Source of the DNA: Pseudomonas paraversuta
GTDB lineage: Bacteria; Pseudomonadota; Gammaproteobacteria; Pseudomonadales; Pseudomonadaceae
DNA: 64,000 nt
Assembly (NCBI RefSeq): GCF_904063065.1
Contig: NZ_CAJFCL010000010.1
Location: 62,001 to 126,000 of the forward strand
Direction of reading: 5' to 3'
Within the stretch, counting starts at the first letter, position 1; every line of letters starts with the position of its first letter. The notes below the pieces were generated by a model. That model did not search any database and was not told the DNA's origin. It saw only the letters and a list, made by a program, of their open reading frames with translations. Below are positions 55,353-63,536 of the stretch, piece after piece. The position numbers were made by a program, and so were the translations under genes.

Positions 55353-55939
55353 GGGCGCACCGCCTTGGCGGCCTCGCTGCTCAGGTCCTGTGCCGTACGG
55401 CCATTGGCAACGGTACCCACTGCGGTCAGGTCCCAACCCGCCGCAGTACGGCTCAGGTAGGCCATTACTACACCGGTGTGGCGGCCCTTGTCGGACAGGT
55501 TGAAGCGCGCCAGTTCCTTACCGCTCAGTTCATCGACGATACGGCAGTAGGCATTCTCTACCGCTTCAAAGTTTTGCCCGGTGAACGAGTTAACGGTAAA
55601 CACCAGGTGTTTCACGCTGGCGGGCAGTTGCTCAAGATTGACCTGTATCGACTCATCGTCTCCATCGCCTTCACCCGTACGGTTGTCGCCGGAGTGAACG
55701 ATGGAACCGTCAGTGGATTTGAGCTGGCGGAACCACACCAGATCCTGGGGTTGGCCGGCACTGTCGAGCAGGATGCATGAAGCGTCCAGATCGATGGCGG
55801 TATCACTGTTGAGCAATTTGGCAAAAAAACCGCTCGGCTTGACCGGGTCCCATCCCAGGCCCATGCGAATTTTCTTAAGACCGGTTCCGGCTTCTTTCTC
55901 GAGAGAAATGGTTTGGTTCTTGGATAGCGAAATGGCCAT
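55349..55939 (-). CDS. terZ: TerD family stress protein (TerZ)
   Basis: A 196-residue TerD-fold protein and first gene of terZABCDE. The Ca-binding segments are IDLDASCILLDSAGQPQDLV and HSGDNRTGEGDGDDESIQVN; the tail TVANGRTAQDLSSEAAKAVR is longer than in TerD/TerE, as usual for TerZ. It starts 73 bases after the upstream HAD gene with AAGGAG at the right distance. The same strand and close packing suggest it may share a transcript with the biosynthetic genes, though a promoter in the gap is possible. Confidence 0.94.
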   Translation of the reverse strand: MAISLSKNQTISLEKEAGTGLKKIRMGLGWDPVKPSGFFAKLLNSDTAIDLDASCILLDSAGQPQDLVWFRQLKSTDGSIVHSGDNRTGEGDGDDESIQVNLEQLPASVKHLVFTVNSFTGQNFEAVENAYCRIVDELSGKELARFNLSDKGRHTGVVMAYLSRTAAGWDLTAVGTVANGRTAQDLSSEAAKAVRP

Positions 55940-56012
55940 GAAGCGTCTCCTTGTCTACACTGAAGCACGATAGGTTGGTGCTGATTATTGACGTGCTTTG
56001 CTTACGCCTTGC

Positions 56013-56687
56013 TTACAACTCTTCGCGCAAGCACACATCAAGTGGCCGCTTGCGGCGCCACAGCGCGTGAAATTCGCGCCAATGTGGCTCCTCGGCGGCT
56101 CCGAGCATTTGTTCATCACCCCGGGTGTCACCCCAGGCGCGCAATGTGTAGCGGTCCAGAGGCCCATACTTGGCCTCTAACCGGATGACTTTTTGTTCAC
56201 AGCGACAGTTGGTACCGTCGATCTCTCCCGTCAGTACGCCGTCGACTGATGCCAGCCGGGTACCGATCAGGCCGATACCAAGCTTTTTGGCGAAAGGCGT
56301 GAGCACCAGTTCGGGGGACGCCGAGCAAATGGTGACCGTGGCGCCCTGCTCCAGCTGGTTGGCGACAGATGTTAAGCCCAAAGGGCGCATTAGGCGCTGC
56401 CACGAAACGTCACAAAATGCTTCTGCACGTTCCTTGACCCAGGCTTCTTTGGCACCTGTCAGATAGACCGTGATCAGCTTTTCCTTCAAATCATTACGCG
56501 ATATCTGACCCAGCAGGTAACAAACTGTTGATGGAATCATCCGCATCAAGCGCATGGCGAACAGCCGGTTGCCAAAAGCAAAGCGCAAAAACGGCACAAA
56601 GGTATCGTGATAGGTCAGCGTGCCATCGAAATCAAACGCTGACAGAACCTGCTTGCCTTTAACTGGTGTATTCAAAACGTCGTTCAA
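56013..56687 (-). CDS. HAD-IB family phosphatase of the Ter biosynthetic module
   Basis: A 224-residue haloacid dehalogenase-type phosphatase (SerB/PlsC-associated type). Motif I is FDFDGTLTYHD near residue 20, motif II is TICSASPEL and motif III/IV is WGDTRGDEQML, giving the nucleophile, the phosphate-contact Ser and the Mg ligands. Such phosphatases occur in the Ter-linked biosynthetic cluster and are thought to dephosphorylate an intermediate. Its start overlaps the CitE-like gene stop by four bases (ATGA). Confidence 0.9.
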   Translation of the reverse strand: MNDVLNTPVKGKQVLSAFDFDGTLTYHDTFVPFLRFAFGNRLFAMRLMRMIPSTVCYLLGQISRNDLKEKLITVYLTGAKEAWVKERAEAFCDVSWQRLMRPLGLTSVANQLEQGATVTICSASPELVLTPFAKKLGIGLIGTRLASVDGVLTGEIDGTNCRCEQKVIRLEAKYGPLDRYTLRAWGDTRGDEQMLGAAEEPHWREFHALWRRKRPLDVCLREEL

Positions 56688-57643
56688 CCCACTAATTCAG
56701 CCAATCGCAGGCTGCCTCCAAAAGTGTCCGACGAGCCGCCGGTTTCAGGGCGAACCCCCTGCCAGTGCGCTCGCTCAATAATTGTTTGCGCCCATTTGTA
56801 ATGGGTCGCAGGCTCGCACATGGCGTCGTTGAACTTGAACACCGCAGGCGCCGCCTCACTCAGTATGTGGCGTGCGCTGTTGAGATCTTCAAGGCTGACT
56901 TGCAACGCCCTGTGGATAACTGCAATTTGCGACGGATGGATAGCGGTTTTACCCACCAGCCCGTGGGCCATGTCCAGCGCCAGTTCCTGCTCCAGCAACT
57001 GCGGGCTATTGAGCTGTTCAAACACCGGGGCCGTAAGGGCGAAACCGGCAGAGCCCATCACGCCGCACAGCATCGGAATAACATAGCTCATGGGCGTGCT
57101 GTACAGGGTCATCGCCGGGCTGCGACGCAAGCCCAGGCAACCCATCAAATCGTTGCCGCCGATGCGCAAGGCGATAATCCGCCCCGGCAGTTGCTCGAGC
57201 ATCGCACTGCGCAATTCAACCATGGCCCCCGGGTCATACACCTCGGGAGTTTCCAGGGTCGGCATCAGCATCAATTCGTTGCGGGTCACCGCCTGCTGCC
57301 ACTCGCGGATATTGCCAAGACGCAGTTTGGGCACCACAAAACCGTCGACGTGACGCATCAACGACCACTCATTAAGCACCGCTGCCATTGCCGCATCCCG
57401 GGGCCGAACAAACAGGATCGGCCCGCCGGACGGTCGACCGCCGCGCGCCTCGATGCCCAGCAACAGATTTTTCAGGTTGCTGAGCCCCTGCTGCACGTCC
57501 GTCTCGGCCACTGCGTCTTCAAGGCACACCACCAGCGAACGCAGGCCCTGGATTTTCTCGCCCATGACCACGTCCATAATGTCGGGACGGGTGGCCGGCA
57601 TATAAAGAGTGGCGCCCAAGGCAAAGGCGGAATGCTTGATCAT
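56684..57643 (-). CDS. HpcH/CitE-like C-C bond lyase of the Ter module
   Basis: A 319-residue TIM-barrel lyase related to citrate lyase beta and HpcH/HpaI aldolases. Seen are the start ALGATLYMPATRPDIMDVVM, the metal-site region SLVVCLEDAVAETDVQ, the segment GRIIALRIGGNDLMGCLGL and KTAIHPSQIAVIH near residue 240, as in CitE. The Ter-associated branch is a distinct subfamily; it may cleave or form a C-C bond in the unknown metabolite. It overlaps the PRTase-PELOTA gene by one base. Confidence 0.9.
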   Translation of the reverse strand: MIKHSAFALGATLYMPATRPDIMDVVMGEKIQGLRSLVVCLEDAVAETDVQQGLSNLKNLLLGIEARGGRPSGGPILFVRPRDAAMAAVLNEWSLMRHVDGFVVPKLRLGNIREWQQAVTRNELMLMPTLETPEVYDPGAMVELRSAMLEQLPGRIIALRIGGNDLMGCLGLRRSPAMTLYSTPMSYVIPMLCGVMGSAGFALTAPVFEQLNSPQLLEQELALDMAHGLVGKTAIHPSQIAVIHRALQVSLEDLNSARHILSEAAPAVFKFNDAMCEPATHYKWAQTIIERAHWQGVRPETGGSSDTFGGSLRLAELVG

Positions 57644-58737
57644 CAGCGAACACTCCTGATTACAGTCACGGCGCGATACGGCCCCAACTCTTCACCGACT
57701 TCTTCGACCTCGATATTCGCCTGCCGGGTAAGGTGCAGCAGCAATTGAACATCCTGATCGTCGCGGTTGCGCACCAGCACGTGGTCCGGCACCCGGCGCA
57801 TGACTGCGCGCGTGGCCTCGGCGATGCCCGGTTTGACGCGGTTCGGGTTGCTCACTGCAAACCGTGTCGAGATACGTTCGACCGCAGCCACGGCTGAGCG
57901 TTGCAATATTTGCGCCTGCTCCGCAGTCCAGGGTTGGGCGGCTGCCTGGGGCGCCAATTGCGCGCGCTCGGCTTCGATACTGCGGATAAAGTCTTGTGTC
58001 ACGTCGTGCCCGGCCAGATGCTCATACACCACGCAACCATGCAAACCGGGGTCTTGCGGCCAGATCGAACGGGAAACAAGGCCCGACACTGTCGCCCCCA
58101 GGATGCCCGAAGGAATCAGCCAGTCTTCTGCCGAAGCCGCCAGCCAGGCCCTTCCGCAGGGGTCGGCCAGCACCACCAGGCGCGGGTCGGCCGGGAAACG
58201 CGAATCGCCGGCCAGGCTGTCGCGGATCTGCCCGCTGATTGCACCTTTGCCGGTCCAGCCATCCACAAACACGATGTTCTCGGCGCCGTGGGTCTTGATG
58301 ATAGCTTCGAGTGCGACGTTGTCGATTCCACGATCACGAATAATGCTGATCCCGTAATGCCGGGCGTCACGCCCCGATTCGACCAGCGCACGACGCAACA
58401 ACACACCCAGCGGCAACCCGGCACGCACGAACGACACCAGCGCAATGGTCGGGCCGTTGTAACGCTGGTCCAGGGCCCTGGCCAGCGCCTGTACATCTGC
58501 GGCCATGCGCGCGCCGTTCTGCGCCAGCGCCAGGCGGTACAGGCTTTTATGGGTGTCGGACGGCGGATGTTCCTGGCTGATCATCTCCGAGTAGTGACGC
58601 TGACGGGTCTGGATCAGGCGCTCTTTTTCCTGCACATCGGTGACTTCAATCTGCATGGTGCGCAGCAAAAAGTGCACATCATCGGTGGCATAACTGCCAC
58701 TGCCGACGGTTTGCAGGCCTTCGAAAGCATTACTCAT
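57643..58737 (-). CDS. PRTase-PELOTA protein of the Ter module ('StiP' family)
   Basis: A 364-residue protein of the family annotated as 'cysteine protease StiP', although the sequence looks like a phosphoribosyltransferase. The N-terminal ~250 residues have ALVSFVRAGLPLGVLLRRAL and the PRPP-loop-like VFVDGWTGKGAISGQIRDSL. The C-terminal ~65 residues (VKPGIAEATRAVMRRVPDHV onward) resemble a PELOTA RNA/nucleotide-binding domain. I infer a base- or ribose-transfer step in a nucleoside-like metabolite. The start at 58737 overlaps the previous gene by eight bases. Confidence 0.85.
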   Translation of the reverse strand: MSNAFEGLQTVGSGSYATDDVHFLLRTMQIEVTDVQEKERLIQTRQRHYSEMISQEHPPSDTHKSLYRLALAQNGARMAADVQALARALDQRYNGPTIALVSFVRAGLPLGVLLRRALVESGRDARHYGISIIRDRGIDNVALEAIIKTHGAENIVFVDGWTGKGAISGQIRDSLAGDSRFPADPRLVVLADPCGRAWLAASAEDWLIPSGILGATVSGLVSRSIWPQDPGLHGCVVYEHLAGHDVTQDFIRSIEAERAQLAPQAAAQPWTAEQAQILQRSAVAAVERISTRFAVSNPNRVKPGIAEATRAVMRRVPDHVLVRNRDDQDVQLLLHLTRQANIEVEEVGEELGPYRAVTVIRSVR

Positions 58738-59491
58738 GGCTGACGCTCGCCAGCACATGACTGGCCAGCTGACCACGCTTGGGCGTCCCCCACCAATCGC
58801 ACTCGGTCATGAAGCCCATGTCCGAGACACTGTCGCCAAAGCCCAGCAACGGTCGTTTACCGTTGATCGCCTGATCGCGACGTACCCATTCGCGCACTGC
58901 GGCGCGCTTTTGCAGGGCCACCGGCAGGAACGCCAGGTTGTTGCCGTTGCCGTGCACGTACAACCCGTCCAGCAAACCGCGCGCCTTGACCACGGCCAGC
59001 ACGGTGAGCAGTGCATCGTCAGTTTCGTTGTTGTGCTTGGTGACCACGTAATTGGCCAGGCCTTGCTCTTCAACCACCCAGCCACGCAGGGAGAAACCCA
59101 GCTCGGCGCCAATGGCCAGGGTTTGCTCACTCAACTGATGCAGGCGGGTTTGCTCCAGCGCCAGCTCAGTACCCATGTGCGCATGCCAGACCGGGTCCAG
59201 CGAACCGTCAGGATTGAGGATCACCCCGCCATGGGCGCACACCGCGCCATGCACGAAAGGCAGTTGCACCCGTTGATAGGCCTCGATGCTGCGGGCGGTC
59301 ACCGGGACCACATCGGCAGTGGCCAGCAGCCATTCGACGAAGCTTTTCTGCGTCGCGCTCATAAAGCCGTTGGGCTGACCGTCCACATCCAGGGTCGCCG
59401 GGAAGCGTGGCTCATCCCCCATTTTGCGGGCGGTCTGAAACAGGGTGTCGTCCAGATCAACGAACACCAGTGGACGATTAACGCTCATCAA
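58730..59491 (-). CDS. HAD family hydrolase of the Ter module (Cof-like)
   Basis: A 253-residue haloacid dehalogenase-type hydrolase. Motif I is FVDLDDTLFQTARK near residue 12, motif II is VVPVTARSIEAYQRV, and the last motif is GFGDSVSDMGFMTE with the acidic Mg ligands. A cap domain of the Cof/sucrose-phosphatase type fits the middle. It overlaps the neighbouring genes on both sides, so it is part of one translationally coupled unit. Substrate likely a sugar phosphate or nucleotide intermediate. Confidence 0.9.
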   Translation of the reverse strand: MMSVNRPLVFVDLDDTLFQTARKMGDEPRFPATLDVDGQPNGFMSATQKSFVEWLLATADVVPVTARSIEAYQRVQLPFVHGAVCAHGGVILNPDGSLDPVWHAHMGTELALEQTRLHQLSEQTLAIGAELGFSLRGWVVEEQGLANYVVTKHNNETDDALLTVLAVVKARGLLDGLYVHGNGNNLAFLPVALQKRAAVREWVRRDQAINGKRPLLGFGDSVSDMGFMTECDWWGTPKRGQLASHVLASVSHE

Positions 59492-60617
59492 CGATCACCT
59501 GTGCATTCAATGCGCTGACCAGCGCCGGATCCACCGCCGCTGCCGGGGTTTCAGTACAGATCAGCACCCGGTCGAACTGGCCGGGAGCAACGTTGTACAA
59601 GAAGTTGGGAATACCCAGACCGTAGTTGTCGCAGAACGACAGCGCATGATCGATGGCATGCCCCAGCGCAATCGGCGAACGGCTGGTGGAGCTGAAGTGC
59701 ACATCGGCACCGGCTCGCTCCAGGCGCTCGGCCAGCAGGAACGGGCGCCATACATACTCGCTGGTACCAATGACCAACACCCGCTCCCCTGGCAAAACCT
59801 GCAAGCCGGGCGCCAGGGTATCGAGGTGTTCACGCACCCCCATACGGGCCCAGTCGCGATTCGGGTCCAGGGGCCAGTCGCCCCGGGCCACACTGCCGAC
59901 TTCAGGCATGTCGGGCAGTTCTGCGGCGGGGTCTTCGGTGAAGGTGTAGCGACCGTCGAGCAACGACACGCTGCTGACGTGATCGCCCATGGCCTTGCGC
60001 ACCGCGTCCCCGGACCAGTCGGTCAGGGTTGCCGTGACTATCCGTTGAATGGAATCCAGCCCGGCTTCGGCAAGCGCCTTGCTCAGGTTGATGAAGGTAT
60101 TGCCGGTAGAGGCTTCGTCGTCCACCAGAACCAGCGAACGGGCAGTCAGCATCATCTCCCGGGTCCTGGCATCTTGCGGCAGGTGCAGCAAATGCGAGCT
60201 GGCGTGGCTGTGTTCTTCTTCAAAACGGGTGAACAGTTCGCCGCCGGTGGGGTGGCGACTGCTGCACAGGTACAGGCTGTCATCACGGGTCCGGCTCAGG
60301 GCGCGATGCACACCTGCACCCAGGCCCACGGCGGTTTCTGCCATGCCGATCACCAGCACCGGGCCAGGCAGGTCGGCAGGGATTTTCGCCGCCAGCGCGT
60401 TAAAGCTTGCGGCCATCAGCGACGGACGAGCCGGGATATGCCGGCCGAGCACACGGGAAACAAACAAAAAAGCGCGCTTGGGATTGCGGCGCTCGGCAAA
60501 ACTGAAAAGTGCCTGGGGATCAAAGGTCGATGCATTGACCTCAACATCCAGTCGACCGCGCTTAAGGTTTGCGTGCAAAGCCTTGGATCCGGTCATGGGG
60601 TTACCGCTGTTCATCAA
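59478..60617 (-). CDS. Phosphoribosyltransferase-TRSP domain protein of the Ter module
   Basis: A 379-residue protein with an N-terminal phosphoribosyltransferase domain (about residues 40-220; the PRPP loop is RSLVLVDDEASTGNTFINL) and a C-terminal TRSP domain (about residues 260-370; VLVIGTSEYVWRPFLLAERL, and the name-giving motif region HFSSTSRSPIALG). This two-domain design is found only in Ter-linked biosynthetic clusters as far as I know. It probably attaches a base to phosphoribose or makes an activated ribosyl unit. Upstream gap to the ATP-grasp gene is 94 bases. Confidence 0.9.
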   Translation of the reverse strand: MMNSGNPMTGSKALHANLKRGRLDVEVNASTFDPQALFSFAERRNPKRAFLFVSRVLGRHIPARPSLMAASFNALAAKIPADLPGPVLVIGMAETAVGLGAGVHRALSRTRDDSLYLCSSRHPTGGELFTRFEEEHSHASSHLLHLPQDARTREMMLTARSLVLVDDEASTGNTFINLSKALAEAGLDSIQRIVTATLTDWSGDAVRKAMGDHVSSVSLLDGRYTFTEDPAAELPDMPEVGSVARGDWPLDPNRDWARMGVREHLDTLAPGLQVLPGERVLVIGTSEYVWRPFLLAERLERAGADVHFSSTSRSPIALGHAIDHALSFCDNYGLGIPNFLYNVAPGQFDRVLICTETPAAAVDPALVSALNAQVIVDER

Positions 60618-60711
60618 TGTTTTACTACCTGGAAAGACTTAAAAAGTGAGGGACGATCTGGGAGCCCGGGTTTTAGGACAAGTTAAAAATGGTTACCAAA
60701 GATGGCCAAAA

Positions 60712-61734
60712 TCAATTCTGCCGATCCAAAAGCGCTTCGCCGCAAACCGGAACCACGACAGTGATCGCCTTTACCTGAACATTCTCGCGCCAGACACTGG
60801 CCGGCGCGGGCATTCCCAGGCGACGGGCGGCGAAAATACCGGGCAGGTTAACCCCCGCTTCCCGGGTATAGCCGATACCACCGGAGTAACGCAGATTGAT
60901 CTCCAGCAGATGCGGATTGCCTTCGGCATCATCGCGGGTTTGCACGTTGACGATGCCGTCGCAGCAAAAATGCCGCGCGGCTCTGAGTGCCAGTTCGACG
61001 GCGGCACCGTCGCATTCGAATGACTGCATCAGCCCCTGTTTGCGCCGCCCGACATATGCCACCGCGTTGCCCGCTTCGCACACCATGTCCACCGACACCT
61101 CGCTACCGGGCATGTACGGCATGACCAGCAACGGTTTGGGCTCAATGGACTGGCCGTAGGCCCGGGCAAACACCTCGGCATTCACCTCATGGGCATCGGC
61201 ATTGGCAAAGCTGCGAAACGGATCGACATCATCCCCCAGGCGCCAGAAGCCCTGACCATAAATGCCGCGGGTCGGTTTCACACACACCTGCCCTTCACGG
61301 GACAGCCGCGCGTAGGCCTCTTGCAGCTCGGCCTGGTTGTGCACGGTCACCGCCGGAATGCAGGCAAGCCCTGCGGCCAGCGCCTGACGGGTGAATACCG
61401 ACTTGTCGTCGACCCGCTCAAAGGTGTCCAGGTCCAGGGCGCCCGTGACCAGTTGCAAGCCTGCGGCCTCGAATTGGCCACGATGGGCTTCATAGACCTG
61501 CCCCACACGCCCGGCCAGCACCAGCTTGATCTGATGGCTCAGGGCCTGCTCAATGACCCAGGCAATACGCTCTTGATTGTCCAGCGGCTCGCGCCAGGCG
61601 ACATCCGCCAGTCCGGTTATTTCAGGGCGATTTTGACGGTGCGAGGCGAAAATCCGAACTGCATCGGGCAGCGCCGCGCGCGCGCCGGCAATCACATCGC
61701 GCTGGCTGGATTGCCCTTCAAGAAACCAGATCAT
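60712..61734 (-). CDS. ATP-grasp ligase of the Ter module
   Basis: A 340-residue ATP-grasp protein, expected to join a carboxylate to an amine with ATP, first gene of the Ter biosynthetic run. ATP-site features are VCVKPTRGIYGQGFWRL near residue 170, VMPYMPGSEVSVDMVCEAG near residue 220, and the Mg-binding segment LLEINLRYSGGIGYTREAG. The start at 61734 (MIWFLEGQSSQRD) has AAAGGAT at good distance; 61740 is also possible. It is divergent from the PMT glycosyltransferase, so the promoter of the whole ter unit is probably in that 244-base gap. Confidence 0.9.
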   Translation of the reverse strand: MIWFLEGQSSQRDVIAGARAALPDAVRIFASHRQNRPEITGLADVAWREPLDNQERIAWVIEQALSHQIKLVLAGRVGQVYEAHRGQFEAAGLQLVTGALDLDTFERVDDKSVFTRQALAAGLACIPAVTVHNQAELQEAYARLSREGQVCVKPTRGIYGQGFWRLGDDVDPFRSFANADAHEVNAEVFARAYGQSIEPKPLLVMPYMPGSEVSVDMVCEAGNAVAYVGRRKQGLMQSFECDGAAVELALRAARHFCCDGIVNVQTRDDAEGNPHLLEINLRYSGGIGYTREAGVNLPGIFAARRLGMPAPASVWRENVQVKAITVVVPVCGEALLDRQN

Positions 61735-61978
61735 GAACATCCTTTGCTGCAGAGGGAGGAGACACACGTTGAGCGCGGGAGTCTAGCGGATGGGGCCGGC
61801 AGATGCCCCAGTGATTGACCGGTGTGCCTGCCGGAGCTGGCAGGCCGGCGCCCGGATGAGTACCTCCCGCAGCCCGCACACCCTTTGCAGCCCGGAGGTC
61901 TCAGGTTTCACATTTTGTTAAGAATTGCCCTCCTATACTCCAGCGCACCATTACTTCCGACTCTGCCCTGGTAGCCAA

Positions 61979-63445
61979 ATGCGCCTGACCCGCCCTGCTC
62001 TGCTGTTATTGCTGCTCGGTTGTCTGCTGTTCTTTTTTGCCCTGGGCAACCACCAACTGCAAGGCTCGACCGAGTCCCGGGTAGCGGGCATCGCCATGCA
62101 GATGCACCTGAGCAACGATTGGGTGACGCCGTCCCTGCTCAACCAGCCCTTCCTCGAAAAACCGCCGCTAAGCCTGTGGCTGGATACGGGCGCCATTCGC
62201 CTGTTCGGGGGTGAACTGTTCGCCGTGCGCCTGGCATCAGCCTTCGCCGGATTATTTTGCGTCATGTTGCTATACGCCATGCTGCGCAAACTTGGACGCC
62301 CCACGGCACTGGCCTGGACGGCTGCCGCCATGCTGGCGACCATGGGCAGTTTTTGGGGCAATACCCGTCAAGTGGGGGAAGATGCCCTGCTGACATTGGG
62401 CGTGAGCATGGCGCTGCTGGCGTTTTTTCACGCCAGCCGCCAGCCGGGCTTTGCACGGGGCAGCTGGCTGCTGTTTGCTGCCGGGATCGCCATTGCAACC
62501 CTGAGCAAAGGAGTATTGGGGCTGGCGCTGCCAGGGGTGGTGATCTTTACATTTCTGCTGTGCGAAAGCCTGATAGAGAAGCGCTTTGTCCTGCGACACT
62601 GGCTACGACCGGCACTGTTGACCCTGCTGGGACTGATTCCGCTGATGATCTGGTTGTGGGTGCTGTATCAGCGCGGCGGGCTTCAGGCTGTGGGCGAAGT
62701 ACTGTGGACCAACAGCGTCGGACGTTTCAGCGGCTCCTTTGTTGATGCCGGGCATTACGAACCGTTTTACTACTACCTGAGGAAGCTGCCCGAAGCCTTC
62801 CTGCCGTGGAACCTGCTGACCTATCTGGGGCTCTGGCACTTTCGCCGGCAACTGCGAAGCAACCCGTATCTGCTGTTCTTCTGTGTCTGGCTACTGGCGC
62901 AGTTTCTGCTGCTGAACCTGGCCTCAAGCAAACGTGCGGTGTACCTCATGTCACTGACCCCGGCCGCTGCTGTCATTGCCGCCGAATATGCCCGGGTGGT
63001 GCTGGAGTGGCTGTACAAGAAAAGCCGGACCTCGACCCTGGCCAGATTCCTGAGCGAGCATCATCGTGCCCTGGGGGGAGTGGTTTTAGCCTGCATCGTG
63101 GCCAGCTACCTGCTGGCGGCGCTGTGGGCGCCACGGGCCGACAAGGAGGAGTCATTCCAACCGGTAGCGGCCCATGCACTCAACCTGCAAGCCGCCGGCA
63201 AACACATCGCGTTGATGCAACCGGACGAGCGCCTGGGCGCCCTGGTGTTCTACAGCCAGCGACTGCAGCAGACGCTGGACTCCACAGCCGAACTGCAGGC
63301 CTTTCTCCGCGCCTCGCCCGATAACGTCGCCATCGTCGAACAACCGGTTATACCCGGGTTAGCCTTGAACATAGTGGACAAGGTCAGCGTCGGACGTCAC
63401 CACTATTACTTCATCAGCCTGGCAACGCCCGGGCCCCGGACTTGA
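61979..63445 (+). CDS. PMT/ArnT-like membrane glycosyltransferase
   Basis: A 488-residue integral membrane protein of the GT-C fold (dolichyl/undecaprenyl-phosphate sugar family, ArnT-like). The early segment GNHQLQGSTESRVAGIAMQM carries the catalytic acidic residue position after the first helix, followed by WVTPSLLNQPFLEKPPLSLW, a hallmark of ArnT/PMT. About ten to twelve membrane segments follow. It would transfer a sugar from a lipid carrier to an envelope acceptor such as lipid A or a glycan; the substrate is unknown. The start at 61979 has no clear ribosome site. Confidence 0.88.
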   Translation: MRLTRPALLLLLLGCLLFFFALGNHQLQGSTESRVAGIAMQMHLSNDWVTPSLLNQPFLEKPPLSLWLDTGAIRLFGGELFAVRLASAFAGLFCVMLLYAMLRKLGRPTALAWTAAAMLATMGSFWGNTRQVGEDALLTLGVSMALLAFFHASRQPGFARGSWLLFAAGIAIATLSKGVLGLALPGVVIFTFLLCESLIEKRFVLRHWLRPALLTLLGLIPLMIWLWVLYQRGGLQAVGEVLWTNSVGRFSGSFVDAGHYEPFYYYLRKLPEAFLPWNLLTYLGLWHFRRQLRSNPYLLFFCVWLLAQFLLLNLASSKRAVYLMSLTPAAAVIAAEYARVVLEWLYKKSRTSTLARFLSEHHRALGGVVLACIVASYLLAALWAPRADKEESFQPVAAHALNLQAAGKHIALMQPDERLGALVFYSQRLQQTLDSTAELQAFLRASPDNVAIVEQPVIPGLALNIVDKVSVGRHHYYFISLATPGPRT

Positions 63446-63536
63446 TCCCGGGCAATACAAAGCCGGTTAGCGTGGCCGATTACCCTGCATTGACTACGCT
63501 CCCTGTGCTGGACGATTCCCAGCCAAGGAGCCTGTC

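Noticed and set aside
57643..58737. Cysteine protease function for the 'StiP' family protein
   Set aside because: The visible motifs (VFVDGWTGKGAISG, SFVRAGLPLG) resemble a phosphoribosyltransferase, and no Cys-His protease pair stands out; the protease name appears to be a historical label.
61907..61939. Sigma-70 promoter before the glycosyltransferase gene
   Set aside because: A TATACT -10-like hexamer is present at 61934, but the nearest -35-like hexamers give spacings of 13 or 21 bases, outside the normal range.
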